From: Tardiphaga sp.
GTDB taxonomy: Bacteria; Pseudomonadota; Alphaproteobacteria; Rhizobiales; Xanthobacteraceae
NCBI GenBank assembly: GCA_028290325.1
Contig: JAQGJY010000378.1
Location: 1-6,600 of the forward strand
Reading direction: 5' to 3'
Length of the DNA: 6,600 bases
In this document: positions 1 to 5,906 of the stretch, piece after piece
How positions within the stretch are numbered: the stretch's first letter is position 1
Layout of the letters: every line of letters begins with the position of its first letter
Translations under genes and position numbers: made by a program
The notes under the pieces: generated by a model
Database searches by the model: none
What the model saw: the letters and a program-made list of their open reading frames with translations, nothing else
Told to the model about the DNA's origin: nothing

Positions 1-1025
1 CGCGCCAGCATCTTTTCATAGACCAGGCGGCCGACGATCTGGCCGTGTTCGAGAATGAACGGCACTTCGCGCGAGCGCACTTCGAGCACCGCGCGCGAGC
101 CCTGCCCGCCGGCGCCGGCATAGCCAAAACCCGGATCGAAGAAGCCCGCGTAATGCACGCGGAATTCGCCGACCAGCGGATCGAACGGCACCATCTCGGC
201 GGCATAATCCGGCGGCACCTGCACGGCTTCCTTCGACGCCAGAATGTAGAATTCACCGGGATCGAGAATGAGGCTGCCGTCCGACCGTGCCGCGATCGGC
301 TCCCAGAAATCATCGACGGCATAACCGCCGCGCCGGTCGATATCGACCACGCCGGTGTGGCGCTTGGCGCGGTAGCCGACGAATCCCCCTGTCGCTTCGC
401 CCGACAGATCGACGCTCAGCGCGACACCATTGAGCAGATCCGCGTCGTCGCAATCGACCAGGCGTTCGAGATCGTGCAGCGCTTCGAGTTCGTCGGCATC
501 GAGCGTCGCGTGGCCGGTGCGGAAACGCACCTGCGACAGCCGCGAGCCCTCGCGCAGCAACACCGGAAACGTCTTCGGGCTGATCTCGGCATAAAGCGGG
601 CCATGATAGCCGGCGCCGATCATATCGAAGCGCCGCGTGCCGTCCGCGATCACGCGCGTGAACACGTCGAGCCGGCCGGTCGAACTTTTCGGATTGGCGG
701 CGGCGACGATGTTCGGCGGCAGCGCCAGGCTTTCCAGCAGCGGCACGATATAGACGCAGTTGGTTTCCAGCACCGCGCCGTCCGAGAGATCGATCTCGTG
801 CAGCTTCAATTCGTCGATACGTTCGGCGACGCGCGCCCCCGGCCCCGGCAGAAAGCTCGCGCGCACCCGATAGGCAATATCGCCAAGCCGCAGATCGAGC
901 GACGCCGGCTGGATCTGGCTTTCGATAAACGGATAGTCCGGCAGGATCAGGCCCGCATCCGCCATCGCCGCGATCATGCGGTCGGGCAGAATGCCATCGG
1001 CATCGGGATCGAGATGAAAGGCCAC
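1..1025 (-). CDS. dcd: dCTP deaminase, long two-domain proteobacterial form (C-terminal end outside window)
   Basis: Cytosolic enzyme of pyrimidine deoxynucleotide synthesis that deaminates dCTP to dUTP, the precursor of dTMP. The minus-strand frame gives 341 residues before the window edge; the long family form is somewhat over 360, so roughly 20-30 C-terminal residues are missing. Visible motifs: IQPASLDLRLG (about 38-48), the nucleotide-binding stretch PKSSTGRLDVFTRVI (112-126), and LYAEISPKT with the candidate catalytic Glu147, followed by GSRLSQVRF. The second half repeats the dUTPase-like fold with FDPGFGYAGAGG (296-307), an AVLEVRS segment and GQIVGRLVYEKM. This tandem arrangement fits the long DCD family (PF06559, from memory) rather than the short E. 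coli type. No ATG lies upstream in frame; GTG at 1025-1023 is the best start and has no clear Shine-Dalgarno sequence. The gene is divergent from metZ. Function is confident; the start is less so. Confidence 0.91.
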   Translation of the reverse strand, partial: MAFHLDPDADGILPDRMIAAMADAGLILPDYPFIESQIQPASLDLRLGDIAYRVRASFLPGPGARVAERIDELKLHEIDLSDGAVLETNCVYIVPLLESLALPPNIVAAANPKSSTGRLDVFTRVIADGTRRFDMIGAGYHGPLYAEISPKTFPVLLREGSRLSQVRFRTGHATLDADELEALHDLERLVDCDDADLLNGVALSVDLSGEATGGFVGYRAKRHTGVVDIDRRGGYAVDDFWEPIAARSDGSLILDPGEFYILASKEAVQVPPDYAAEMVPFDPLVGEFRVHYAGFFDPGFGYAGAGGQGSRAVLEVRSREVPFILEHGQIVGRLVYEKMLA

Positions 1026-1079
1026 GGCAAAATCCCAGTTGGACGCGGATGGACCGTTATCAGTTACCGGATGGGCCGC

Positions 1080-1108
1080 TTGACGGAAAGAGCGTCGCCG
1101 CCTAACCT
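1080..1108 (+). promoter_or_regulatory. sigma70-like promoter for the metZ leader
   Basis: TTGACG at 1080-1085 (five of six matches to TTGACA) and TAACCT at 1103-1108 are separated by exactly 17 bases. A transcript would start near 1114-1116, just before the first aptamer stem at 1121, which is where a riboswitch leader should begin. The match of position and spacing is the main support. The -10 box is only moderate (TA and final T conserved). Confidence 0.6.
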
Positions 1109-1118
1109 CATGAGCTAT

Positions 1119-1180
1119 CCCGTGGTGATTTGAGCCGGCCGGCTTGCAGCCACGTTAAATAAGTCGCTAAACAGGCCGGG
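1119..1180 (+). promoter_or_regulatory. SAM-II riboswitch aptamer upstream of metZ
   Basis: This leader RNA element binds S-adenosylmethionine through an H-type pseudoknot. P1 is CGTGG (1121-1125) pairing with CCACG (1150-1154), extended by a T1126-G1149 wobble. The conserved loop start TGATTTG (1126-1132) and the CTTGCAGCCACGTTAAA stretch (1143-1159) match the SAM-II consensus as I know it, as does AAGTCGCTAAA (1161-1171). The pseudoknot forms from GGCTT (1141-1145) with AAGTC (1161-1165), one pair being G-U. A second block, CCGGCC (1135-1140) with GGCCGG (1174-1179), flanks the conserved GCTAAA, as P2b does in the crystallised SAM-II RNA. SAM-II is typical of alphaproteobacterial methionine genes, and the next gene is metZ. 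Class assignment is very likely; exact ends are approximate. Confidence 0.93.
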
Positions 1181-1200
1181 GACAGTGTGATCCCGGCCTG
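1172..1200 (+). promoter_or_regulatory. antiterminator hairpin of the metZ leader
   Basis: CAGGCCGGG (1172-1180) pairs perfectly with CCCGGCCTG (1192-1200), nine base pairs plus a G1181-T1191 wobble, around a nine-base loop. Its left arm contains the GGCCGG needed for the SAM-II P2b pairing, and its right arm contains the CCGGCC needed for the downstream terminator. It can therefore exist only when neither of those forms, as expected of an antiterminator in the SAM-free state. The role is inferred from pairing alone. Confidence 0.65.
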
Positions 1201-1239
1201 TGGCGTTTTCCGTAAGGAAAATTCTCGGCCGGTTTTTTT
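1193..1239 (+). terminator. SAM-controlled intrinsic terminator before metZ
   Basis: CCGGCC (1193-1198) can pair with GGCCGG (1227-1232), followed at once by seven T residues (1233-1239). The 28-base interior holds its own hairpin, TTTTCC (1206-1211) with GGAAAA (1216-1221) around a GTAA loop, which brings the outer arms together. It lies about 30 bases before the metZ ATG, so termination here gives no metZ mRNA. GC-rich stem plus T-run supports a terminator; the split stem with an internal hairpin is less usual and lowers certainty slightly. Confidence 0.7.
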
Positions 1240-1270
1240 GTGCGCGCGCGAGCGGCACGATGGAGAGCCC

Positions 1271-2488
1271 ATGTCCGACCTGAGCAAGGCTGCGCCGCAG
1301 TCGCCATCCCCGACCGCAAAATATCGTCCCGAAACCCGCTTGGTCCATTCCGGCGTGTTGCGCTCGCAGTTCGGCGAAACCTCCGAAGGCCTGTTTCTAA
1401 CGCAGGGCTTCGTATACGAGACCGCCGAAGCCTGCGAGGCCCGATTCAAGGGCGAGGACCCCGGCTTCATCTATTCGCGCTTCTCCAATCCGACGACGGC
1501 GATGTTCGAGCGCCGCATGATCGAGCTGGAAGGCGCCGAAGCCGGCCGCTCGACCGCCACCGGCATGGCGGCCGTCACCACCGCGATCCTGGCGCCGTTG
1601 CGCGCCGGCGACCATGTCGTCGCGGCCAAGGCGATGTTCGGCTCGTGCCGTTTCGTGATCGAGGATCTGCTGCCGCGTTACGGCATCACCTCGACGCTGG
1701 TCGATGGCCTCGATCTCGAGCAGTGGCGGAAGGCGATGCGCCCGAACACCCGCACCTGCTTCCTCGAAAGCCCGACCAATCCCACGCTCGACGTGCTGGA
1801 TATTTCAGCGATTGCTGAAATATCCCATGACGGCGGGGCGCGGCTGATCGTCGACAACGTGTTCGCGACGCCGTTGTGGCAGAGCCCGCTCGAACTCGGC
1901 GCCGACGTCGTGGTCTATTCCGCGACCAAGCATATCGACGGTCAGGGCCGCTGCCTGGGCGGCATGATCCTGTCGTCGAACGCCTTTATCGACGAGCACA
2001 TTCATAATTTCCTGCGCCAGACCGGGCCGTCGCTGTCGCCGTTCAATGCGTGGGTGCTGCTGAAAGGGCTGGAAACATTGGCGGTGCGCGTCAAGCAGCA
2101 GACCGAGTCCGCGGCGAAGATCGCCGACGTGCTGGCCGCGCATCCAAAGATTTCGCGGCTGATCTATCCGGGCCGCTCGGACCATCCGCAGGCCGCGACC
2201 GTGAAGAAGCAGATGCACGCCGGCTCGACGCTGATCGGCTTTGAAGTGAAGGGCGACAAGGCCGGCGCGTTCCGGTTTCTCAACGGACTGAAGCTGACCC
2301 GGATCTCGAACAATCTTGGCGATGCCAAGAGCCTCGTGACGCATCCCGCGACCACGACGCATCAGCGACTGCCGATCCCGGCGCGCGCCGAACTCGGCAT
2401 CAGCGAGGGCTTCATCCGCTTCTCGACGGGCCTCGAACACGCCGATGATTTGATCGAGGATTTGACGGCGGCGCTGGACCGGGCGTGA
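1271..2488 (+). CDS. metZ: O-succinylhomoserine sulfhydrylase, PLP enzyme of methionine synthesis
   Basis: The enzyme makes homocysteine directly from O-succinylhomoserine and sulfide, replacing the two-step metB/metC transsulfuration route; it acts in the cytosol as a Cys/Met-metabolism PLP enzyme (fold type I). The 405-residue product has the family's usual length. Visible landmarks: IYSRFSNPT with phosphate-binding Tyr68 and Arg70, the STATGMAA segment, ESPTNPTLDVLDI, IVDNVFATP with Asp195 (pairs with the PLP ring nitrogen), SATKHIDGQGRCLGG with Schiff-base Lys220, and a C-terminal ISEGFIRFSTGLEH that binds substrate carboxylate in relatives. ATG at 1271 follows GGAGAG (1262-1267). The frame is open back to a GTG at 1187, but that stretch is the attenuator, so the longer start is rejected. 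Expression is probably repressed by SAM through the leader. Related enzymes (metB, metY) are hard to separate by eye, but the SAM-II context and motifs favour metZ. Confidence 0.94.
   Translation: MSDLSKAAPQSPSPTAKYRPETRLVHSGVLRSQFGETSEGLFLTQGFVYETAEACEARFKGEDPGFIYSRFSNPTTAMFERRMIELEGAEAGRSTATGMAAVTTAILAPLRAGDHVVAAKAMFGSCRFVIEDLLPRYGITSTLVDGLDLEQWRKAMRPNTRTCFLESPTNPTLDVLDISAIAEISHDGGARLIVDNVFATPLWQSPLELGADVVVYSATKHIDGQGRCLGGMILSSNAFIDEHIHNFLRQTGPSLSPFNAWVLLKGLETLAVRVKQQTESAAKIADVLAAHPKISRLIYPGRSDHPQAATVKKQMHAGSTLIGFEVKGDKAGAFRFLNGLKLTRISNNLGDAKSLVTHPATTTHQRLPIPARAELGISEGFIRFSTGLEHADDLIEDLTAALDRA
1798..1825. repeat. perfect 12-bp inverted repeat inside metZ
   Basis: GGATATTTCAGC (1798-1809) and GCTGAAATATCC (1814-1825) are perfect reverse complements around a four-base GATT loop. 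They encode the in-frame DISAIAEIS portion of MetZ (about residues 177-185), so the reading frame is intact. The segment is AT-richer than its surroundings and uses TCA and ATA, codons otherwise scarce in this gene. What it does, if anything, is unknown. Confidence 0.85.
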
Positions 2489-2520
2489 CGGCTTAGGCAA
2501 GCGAGCCTCGCGCTGGCCGC

Positions 2521-2536
2521 CGTCCGCATGCGGACG
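2521..2536. repeat. 16-bp palindrome in the metZ / SGNH convergent spacer
   Basis: CGTCCGCATGCGGACG is its own reverse complement and can fold as a 6-bp stem with a CATG loop. It lies 32 bases after the metZ stop and 100 bases beyond the stop of the converging SGNH gene. It could slow polymerase from either side, but neither strand has a T-run after it, so calling it a terminator would be a guess. Confidence 0.45.
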
Positions 2537-2540
2537 AGAC

Positions 2541-2620
2541 CAGGACCCGTACGCTCATTGCCATGGCTTTGGGATACTCGACCACCTGGTCAAGCCGGGC
2601 GATGACGTTTGTCCAAGCCG
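2541..2620. repeat. probable remnant of a dispersed intergenic repeat
   Basis: Read on the minus strand, this spacer contains CGTCATCGCCCGGCTTGACC followed by a GGTGGTCGAGTAT stretch. It resembles from memory the common noncoding repeat of Bradyrhizobium and Rhodopseudomonas genomes, whose accidental translation gives SSPGLTRWSSIPK-like peptides, and exactly such a peptide appears here in one frame. No protein gene is supported. Family membership rests on recollection and needs a genome comparison. Confidence 0.4.
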
Positions 2621-2636
2621 CGCGGCGATGCCTCGA

Positions 2637-3587
2637 TCACATCCCCTTATTGGCCTGCTGCTCGGCTTTCGGGTCCGGCGTGTTGGCGCCGAGCTTGATC
2701 TGCCCGACCGACCGGATGATGTCGTCGCCGAGCAGTTGCGCGAAGCACGCATAGCCCCAATCGTTCATGTGCAGGCCGTCGGCGATGACGAACTTGTCGA
2801 ACGACATGTCCTGGCCTTCGTGCCACTCGCGCATCACGTCGAAGCGCGGAAAGATGCCGACCTTGCGAAGCTCGGCGATCTTGTGCAGCAGTTGTACCAT
2901 CTTGCCCGCGCCCTCGGCCCGCTCCTGAACGCGCGGCGAGAACTGCGGGTCGATCAACACGAGGTCGGCATTCACCGCCTTGATCATGCCGATGCCTTCA
3001 TCGACCAGTTTCGCGGTCTCGGCCGGGTCGAGATTGCGGACGATCGCGTTGGTGCCGACCTGCCAAATCACAAGGTCTGGATTGGCATCGAGCACCGCCG
3101 TCTTGAGACGCTTCATCATCTCGGGCGCGTCTTCGCCGCCGATGCCCTGATTGATCACGGCGATGTCCGCACTGGGATATTGCCGGCGCAATTGCGCGGC
3201 GAGCCGGTTCGGATAGTTGAACTCCGGCCGGCTGCTGCCATAGCCCTGCGTCGAGGACGAGCCGAAGGCGATGATCCGCACCGGCTTGCCGGCGGCCAAT
3301 CGACCGGCGACACGCGGCAGCGCGCCCATCGGATGCGGCCCGTTTTTCGGCTTGCGGCACGGCACGCGACCGAAAATGGTATCGCTCGCCGCCAGCGCGG
3401 CATCCTTGACCTTGTCGATCGCTTTTCCGGCCAGACCCTTCGGAGCCTCCGCCGGCGCGGTCGTCACCGGCTGGCTGCTGGTGGTCGCGGGCGGCGGTGT
3501 CTGGGCGCGCAGCGGCGCGTTCGCGGAAGCCAGCGTGATGGCGGCCAGGGCCGCGATTGTTCGGAATTTACTCATACAACTCGTCAT
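2637..3587 (-). CDS. exported SGNH/GDSL-type hydrolase with intact catalytic residues
   Basis: Probable periplasmic esterase or acyl-transfer enzyme of the SGNH fold, 316 residues from ATG at 3587. A signal peptide (MSKFRTIAALAAITLASANA then PLRA-Q) is followed by a Pro/Thr/Ala-rich linker (about 30-50). Catalytic blocks are all present: IIAFGSSSTQG with nucleophile Ser110, NQGIGGED with oxyanion Gly148-150, WQVGTNA with Asn180, and ADGLHMND with Asp270 and His273. It is the last gene of the opgC operon, 28 bases after its degenerate paralogue, with which it shares PDLVIWQ-GT, DEG, SPR and RF--MREW. A likely job is removing or transferring acyl groups on a periplasmic glycan modified by OpgC; this is inferred from context. 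Start is uncertain: ATG at 3575 gives a cleaner signal peptide, and neither ATG has a strong Shine-Dalgarno sequence. Confidence 0.85.
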   Translation of the reverse strand: MTSCMSKFRTIAALAAITLASANAPLRAQTPPPATTSSQPVTTAPAEAPKGLAGKAIDKVKDAALAASDTIFGRVPCRKPKNGPHPMGALPRVAGRLAAGKPVRIIAFGSSSTQGYGSSRPEFNYPNRLAAQLRRQYPSADIAVINQGIGGEDAPEMMKRLKTAVLDANPDLVIWQVGTNAIVRNLDPAETAKLVDEGIGMIKAVNADLVLIDPQFSPRVQERAEGAGKMVQLLHKIAELRKVGIFPRFDVMREWHEGQDMSFDKFVIADGLHMNDWGYACFAQLLGDDIIRSVGQIKLGANTPDPKAEQQANKGM

Positions 3588-3597
3588 ATAGCTCAAT

Positions 3598-3612
3598 TTG
3601 CGCCGGGCGCAA
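3598..3612. repeat. small intercistronic hairpin between the two SGNH genes
   Basis: TTGCGC (3598-3603) and GCGCAA (3607-3612) form a 6-bp stem with a three-base loop in the 28-base gap between the two SGNH genes. On the transcribed minus strand no T-run follows, so it is not an obvious terminator. It might adjust the ratio of the two products by stabilising upstream mRNA, but this is speculation. Confidence 0.35.
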
Positions 3613-3615
3613 TTA

Positions 3616-4443
3616 TCACTGCGGCTTCAATTCGGCCGGGTTAACGCGAGCCGCATCGATGACGAAGGTGGACAGCGCGCGGGCCAGACACTCGTGGACC
3701 CGCTTGGCCAGATCGACGCCCGGCGAGGGGCTGAACAGATCGAAATCACCGGACTCGCTCCATTCACGCATGATCGCGAAACGATCGAACAGCGGCACGT
3801 CGTGCTGTTGCGCCACCACCCGCATGTTATCGATATAGGGCGCCGTCGTAATCATGGTCTCGGTGCGCGGGCTATATTGCAAATTCATCAAAATGACGTC
3901 GGTTCCCGCCGCCTTCATCGCGGCCACGCCCTCGTCGACGGCGTTGCGAAACTCATCCGGATCGATCGCGCGCATCGCATCGACCGTGCCGGTCTGCCAG
4001 ATCACCAGATCCGGTTTTTTGGCGGCGACGATTTTCGGCAGCTCGGCGACCATCTCCTCGCTGGTTTTCTTGGGCTGCACGTCGACGGTGACGGTGATCG
4101 GCAGCGACGGCAGCTTGTCGCGCAGGAAGATTTGTAGGCGGCTGGGATAGGCCGCGTCCGGCGGTCCGCTGACCGACGACGGATTGTTCGGCAACGCGTT
4201 GTTGAGCGGCGTGCCGGTCGCGGCGGCGAGGCTGGAGGACCGGCTGCCGATCACCAGCACGTCGAGCTTGCCGCGCACCTTGATCGCGTCCTCGACCTTT
4301 GTCAGCCGGCTTTCCGCGGCCAGCAGATAGGCCGGCACATCGCAGGCCGGCTTCGCGTCATCGGCCGCCGAGGCCGAACCGCTCAGGACCGCGAATGTCG
4401 CCACAATCAGCCCGGTCCATTTCATGAACAGGATGGCTGTCAT
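3616..4443 (-). CDS. exported degenerate SGNH-fold paralogue, probable pseudoenzyme
   Basis: A 275-residue secreted protein with a signal peptide (KWTGLIVATFAVLSGSASA, cleavage near residue 26). It aligns with the downstream SGNH hydrolase through PDLVIWQTGT, VDEG, LQYSPR and RFAIMREW, so the two are paralogues. The nucleophile position is kept (VIGSRSSS, Ser67), but the oxyanion glycine block is replaced (QPKKTSEEM), the catalytic Asn becomes Val154 (TGTVD), and the DxxH region reads SPGVDLAKR with neither Asp nor His in place. Normal SGNH hydrolysis therefore looks impossible; a glycan-binding, scaffold or partner role is more plausible. Start is firm: ATG overlaps the opgC stop as ATGA and follows a perfect GGAGGTGA. 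An alternative reading as an active enzyme with a shifted His250 cannot be excluded. Confidence 0.82.
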   Translation of the reverse strand: MTAILFMKWTGLIVATFAVLSGSASAADDAKPACDVPAYLLAAESRLTKVEDAIKVRGKLDVLVIGSRSSSLAAATGTPLNNALPNNPSSVSGPPDAAYPSRLQIFLRDKLPSLPITVTVDVQPKKTSEEMVAELPKIVAAKKPDLVIWQTGTVDAMRAIDPDEFRNAVDEGVAAMKAAGTDVILMNLQYSPRTETMITTAPYIDNMRVVAQQHDVPLFDRFAIMREWSESGDFDLFSPSPGVDLAKRVHECLARALSTFVIDAARVNPAELKPQ

Positions 4444-5687
4444 GCATCACCTCCCGCCAGATCGGCCTCGGCCTTTTGGCTCTTCGCGCCCGATCCAGTT
4501 TTTCCGCCCACCCGTTTGTACCATGAAAACACCCATGCCGCGCCTGACATTACCATAATACCCGAGACACTGATCAGGAAGTGCATGAATGCGCCACCGG
4601 ACACTTCCGCCAAGATGAAATGTCCGGCAAATGCCAAAAAAACGCCAATACAAAAAATCTCCAGGGAGTGCTGGCCGCACAGGATCAGCGGCCGCAGCCG
4701 AGGCGACTTCAAGCCGGGCCAATCCTTTTTCAGGAACCGGATCGTCAACGCCGCCAGCGCCAGAAAATGCGCGAAGCGCAGCACATCCAGATCGGTCTTG
4801 TTGATCGGATACATCCATTGCTCGATGATGCGCGGCAGCAGATGGTGGAACTGCGGCACGTACCAGGTCAGCGTGACCCAGAACGCCGCCAGCAGATAGG
4901 CGACGCAGATCCACAGCGTGATGTTCGAGTCCAGAATCCGCGACATCCGCTTGGCGCCGCCGAGCGCGCACCAGGCGCCGAACACGAACAGCAACTGCCA
5001 CGCGAACGGATTGAACGCCCAGACGCCGTTCGGATAGGCCGACAGATAGAGGTCGAACTCCCATGTCAGCGCGTACAGCAGAACCGACAGGCCGAGCGCG
5101 ATATCCGGCTTGCGCCGCATCAGCCACAGGATCGGCGCGAGGAACAACATCAGCACGATATAAAGCGGCAACACGTCCATGTTGACCGGTCGGAACCGCA
5201 GCAGCAGCGCCTGCACGATGGTGACGTCGGGCTGCTTGAGAAAGTCGAGGATGCCCATTTCCTCGGTGTACAGCGGGTTCTGGAAGCTGGTCGCGACGTA
5301 GGAAATCTCGGCCAGGAAGATCGTGAACAGAAACACGTGGGCGACATAGATCGTCCAGACCCGGCGCAGGATGCGCGCGGCGGCGATGACGAAGCCCTGC
5401 TCCTGCATCGTGCGGCCATAGACGAACGCCGCCGTGTACCCGGATATGAAGATGAAGATTTCCGTCGCGTCGCTGAAGCCGTAATTGCGGATCGTGAGCC
5501 AGGTCAGGATATTTTGCGGCAGATGGTCGATGAAGATCAGCCACAGCGCCAGACCGCGAAACAGATCAAGCCGCAATTCGCGCTCGGTGCCCGACACCGG
5601 AAACGTGATCGCGGGGGCGGCAACCCCGCCACGCGCCGGGCGCTTGGCAGGGAGAGGTCCGGCTGTCGGATCGGCGATCGAGGTCAT
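4440..5687 (-). CDS. opgC: OpgC family membrane acyltransferase
   Basis: Inner-membrane protein of about 415 residues. In Rhodobacter and E. coli, OpgC adds succinyl groups to osmoregulated periplasmic glucans. After a Pro/Ala-rich cytosolic N-terminus comes RELRLDLFRGLALWLIFIDH (36-55) with the conserved Arg44 and His55, then NYGFSDATEIFIFISGYTAA (68-87), a hallmark of the family. About ten hydrophobic segments follow, for example LPLYIVLMLFLAPILWLM and LWICVAYLLAAFWVTL, with CGQHSLEIF (337-345) before the last two and a charged tail. It opens a three-gene operon with two exported SGNH proteins, which suggests acyl transfer to, or trimming of, a periplasmic glycan; no glucan synthase gene (opgG/opgH or ndv type) is visible here. 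ATG at 5720 would add an Arg-rich 11-residue extension; ATG at 5687 is slightly preferred, without a strong ribosome site for either. The exact acyl group and glycan are unknown. Confidence 0.9.
   Translation of the reverse strand: MTSIADPTAGPLPAKRPARGGVAAPAITFPVSGTERELRLDLFRGLALWLIFIDHLPQNILTWLTIRNYGFSDATEIFIFISGYTAAFVYGRTMQEQGFVIAAARILRRVWTIYVAHVFLFTIFLAEISYVATSFQNPLYTEEMGILDFLKQPDVTIVQALLLRFRPVNMDVLPLYIVLMLFLAPILWLMRRKPDIALGLSVLLYALTWEFDLYLSAYPNGVWAFNPFAWQLLFVFGAWCALGGAKRMSRILDSNITLWICVAYLLAAFWVTLTWYVPQFHHLLPRIIEQWMYPINKTDLDVLRFAHFLALAALTIRFLKKDWPGLKSPRLRPLILCGQHSLEIFCIGVFLAFAGHFILAEVSGGAFMHFLISVSGIMVMSGAAWVFSWYKRVGGKTGSGAKSQKAEADLAGGDA
4447..4455 (-). promoter_or_regulatory. strong Shine-Dalgarno inside the opgC end, fixing the SGNH paralogue start
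   Basis: The minus strand reads GGGAGGTGA, nearly fully complementary to the 16S rRNA 3' end, with GGAGG six bases before the ATG at 4443. It lies in the last codons of opgC and precedes the ATGA overlap, so the downstream protein should be translated strongly and coupled to opgC. Confidence 0.8.
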
Positions 5688-5870
5688 GAAGTCGGCTCTG
5701 ACGCGAGGGCGTTGCAGCATCCATCGCAGGCAAATCGTGCCGACGCAATTGGACGTCCCGCCGCGACGCTAGGGCCGGACTTTGTTGAAAGCGGGATGGC
5801 GAACGATGCGTCATTGCGCGGCGCTTGCGCCGTTGGGCGGAAGCGAGGGCGGACCGACGGACGCGACCGT

Positions 5871-5899
5871 TTGGCTGCCGCCGCGATGTTGGCTATGAT
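5871..5899 (+). promoter_or_regulatory. sigma70-like promoter for apaG, placed for a leaderless mRNA
   Basis: TTGGCT (5871-5876) and TATGAT (5894-5899) are 17 bases apart; the -10 box matches TATAAT at five of six positions and the -35 box matches TTGACA at four of six. A start seven or eight bases after the -10 box falls on 5906-5907, and A5907 is the first base of the apaG ATG. The rest of the 5688-5906 spacer contains no gene; a cggcgc-tt-gcgccg dyad (5819-5832) is the only other structure seen, and no convincing opgC promoter was found. Confidence 0.5.
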
Positions 5900-5906
5900 G
5901 ACGGTT

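Noticed and set aside
45..1133. Plus-strand open frame of 362 codons
   Set aside because: It is antisense to dcd, whose motifs are unmistakable on the minus strand; the plus product is His/Arg-rich with no family features.
1187..1270. Upstream GTG start extending MetZ by 28 residues
   Set aside because: The extension would run through the antiterminator and terminator, has no ribosome site, and MetZ has normal length from ATG 1271 behind GGAGAG.
2555..2752. Minus-strand frame ending in an SSPGLTRWSSIPK-like peptide
   Set aside because: Such peptides are accidental translations of a dispersed intergenic repeat, and the N-terminal part overlaps the SGNH gene in another frame.
2628..3644. Plus-strand open frame of 338 codons
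   Set aside because: It is antisense to the intact SGNH hydrolase and has shadow-frame composition and no signal peptide.
5688..5870. Search for an opgC promoter in the divergent spacer
   Set aside because: Candidate boxes such as TTGCGT with a 17-base gap end in a poor -10 (GATGGA); none is good enough to report.
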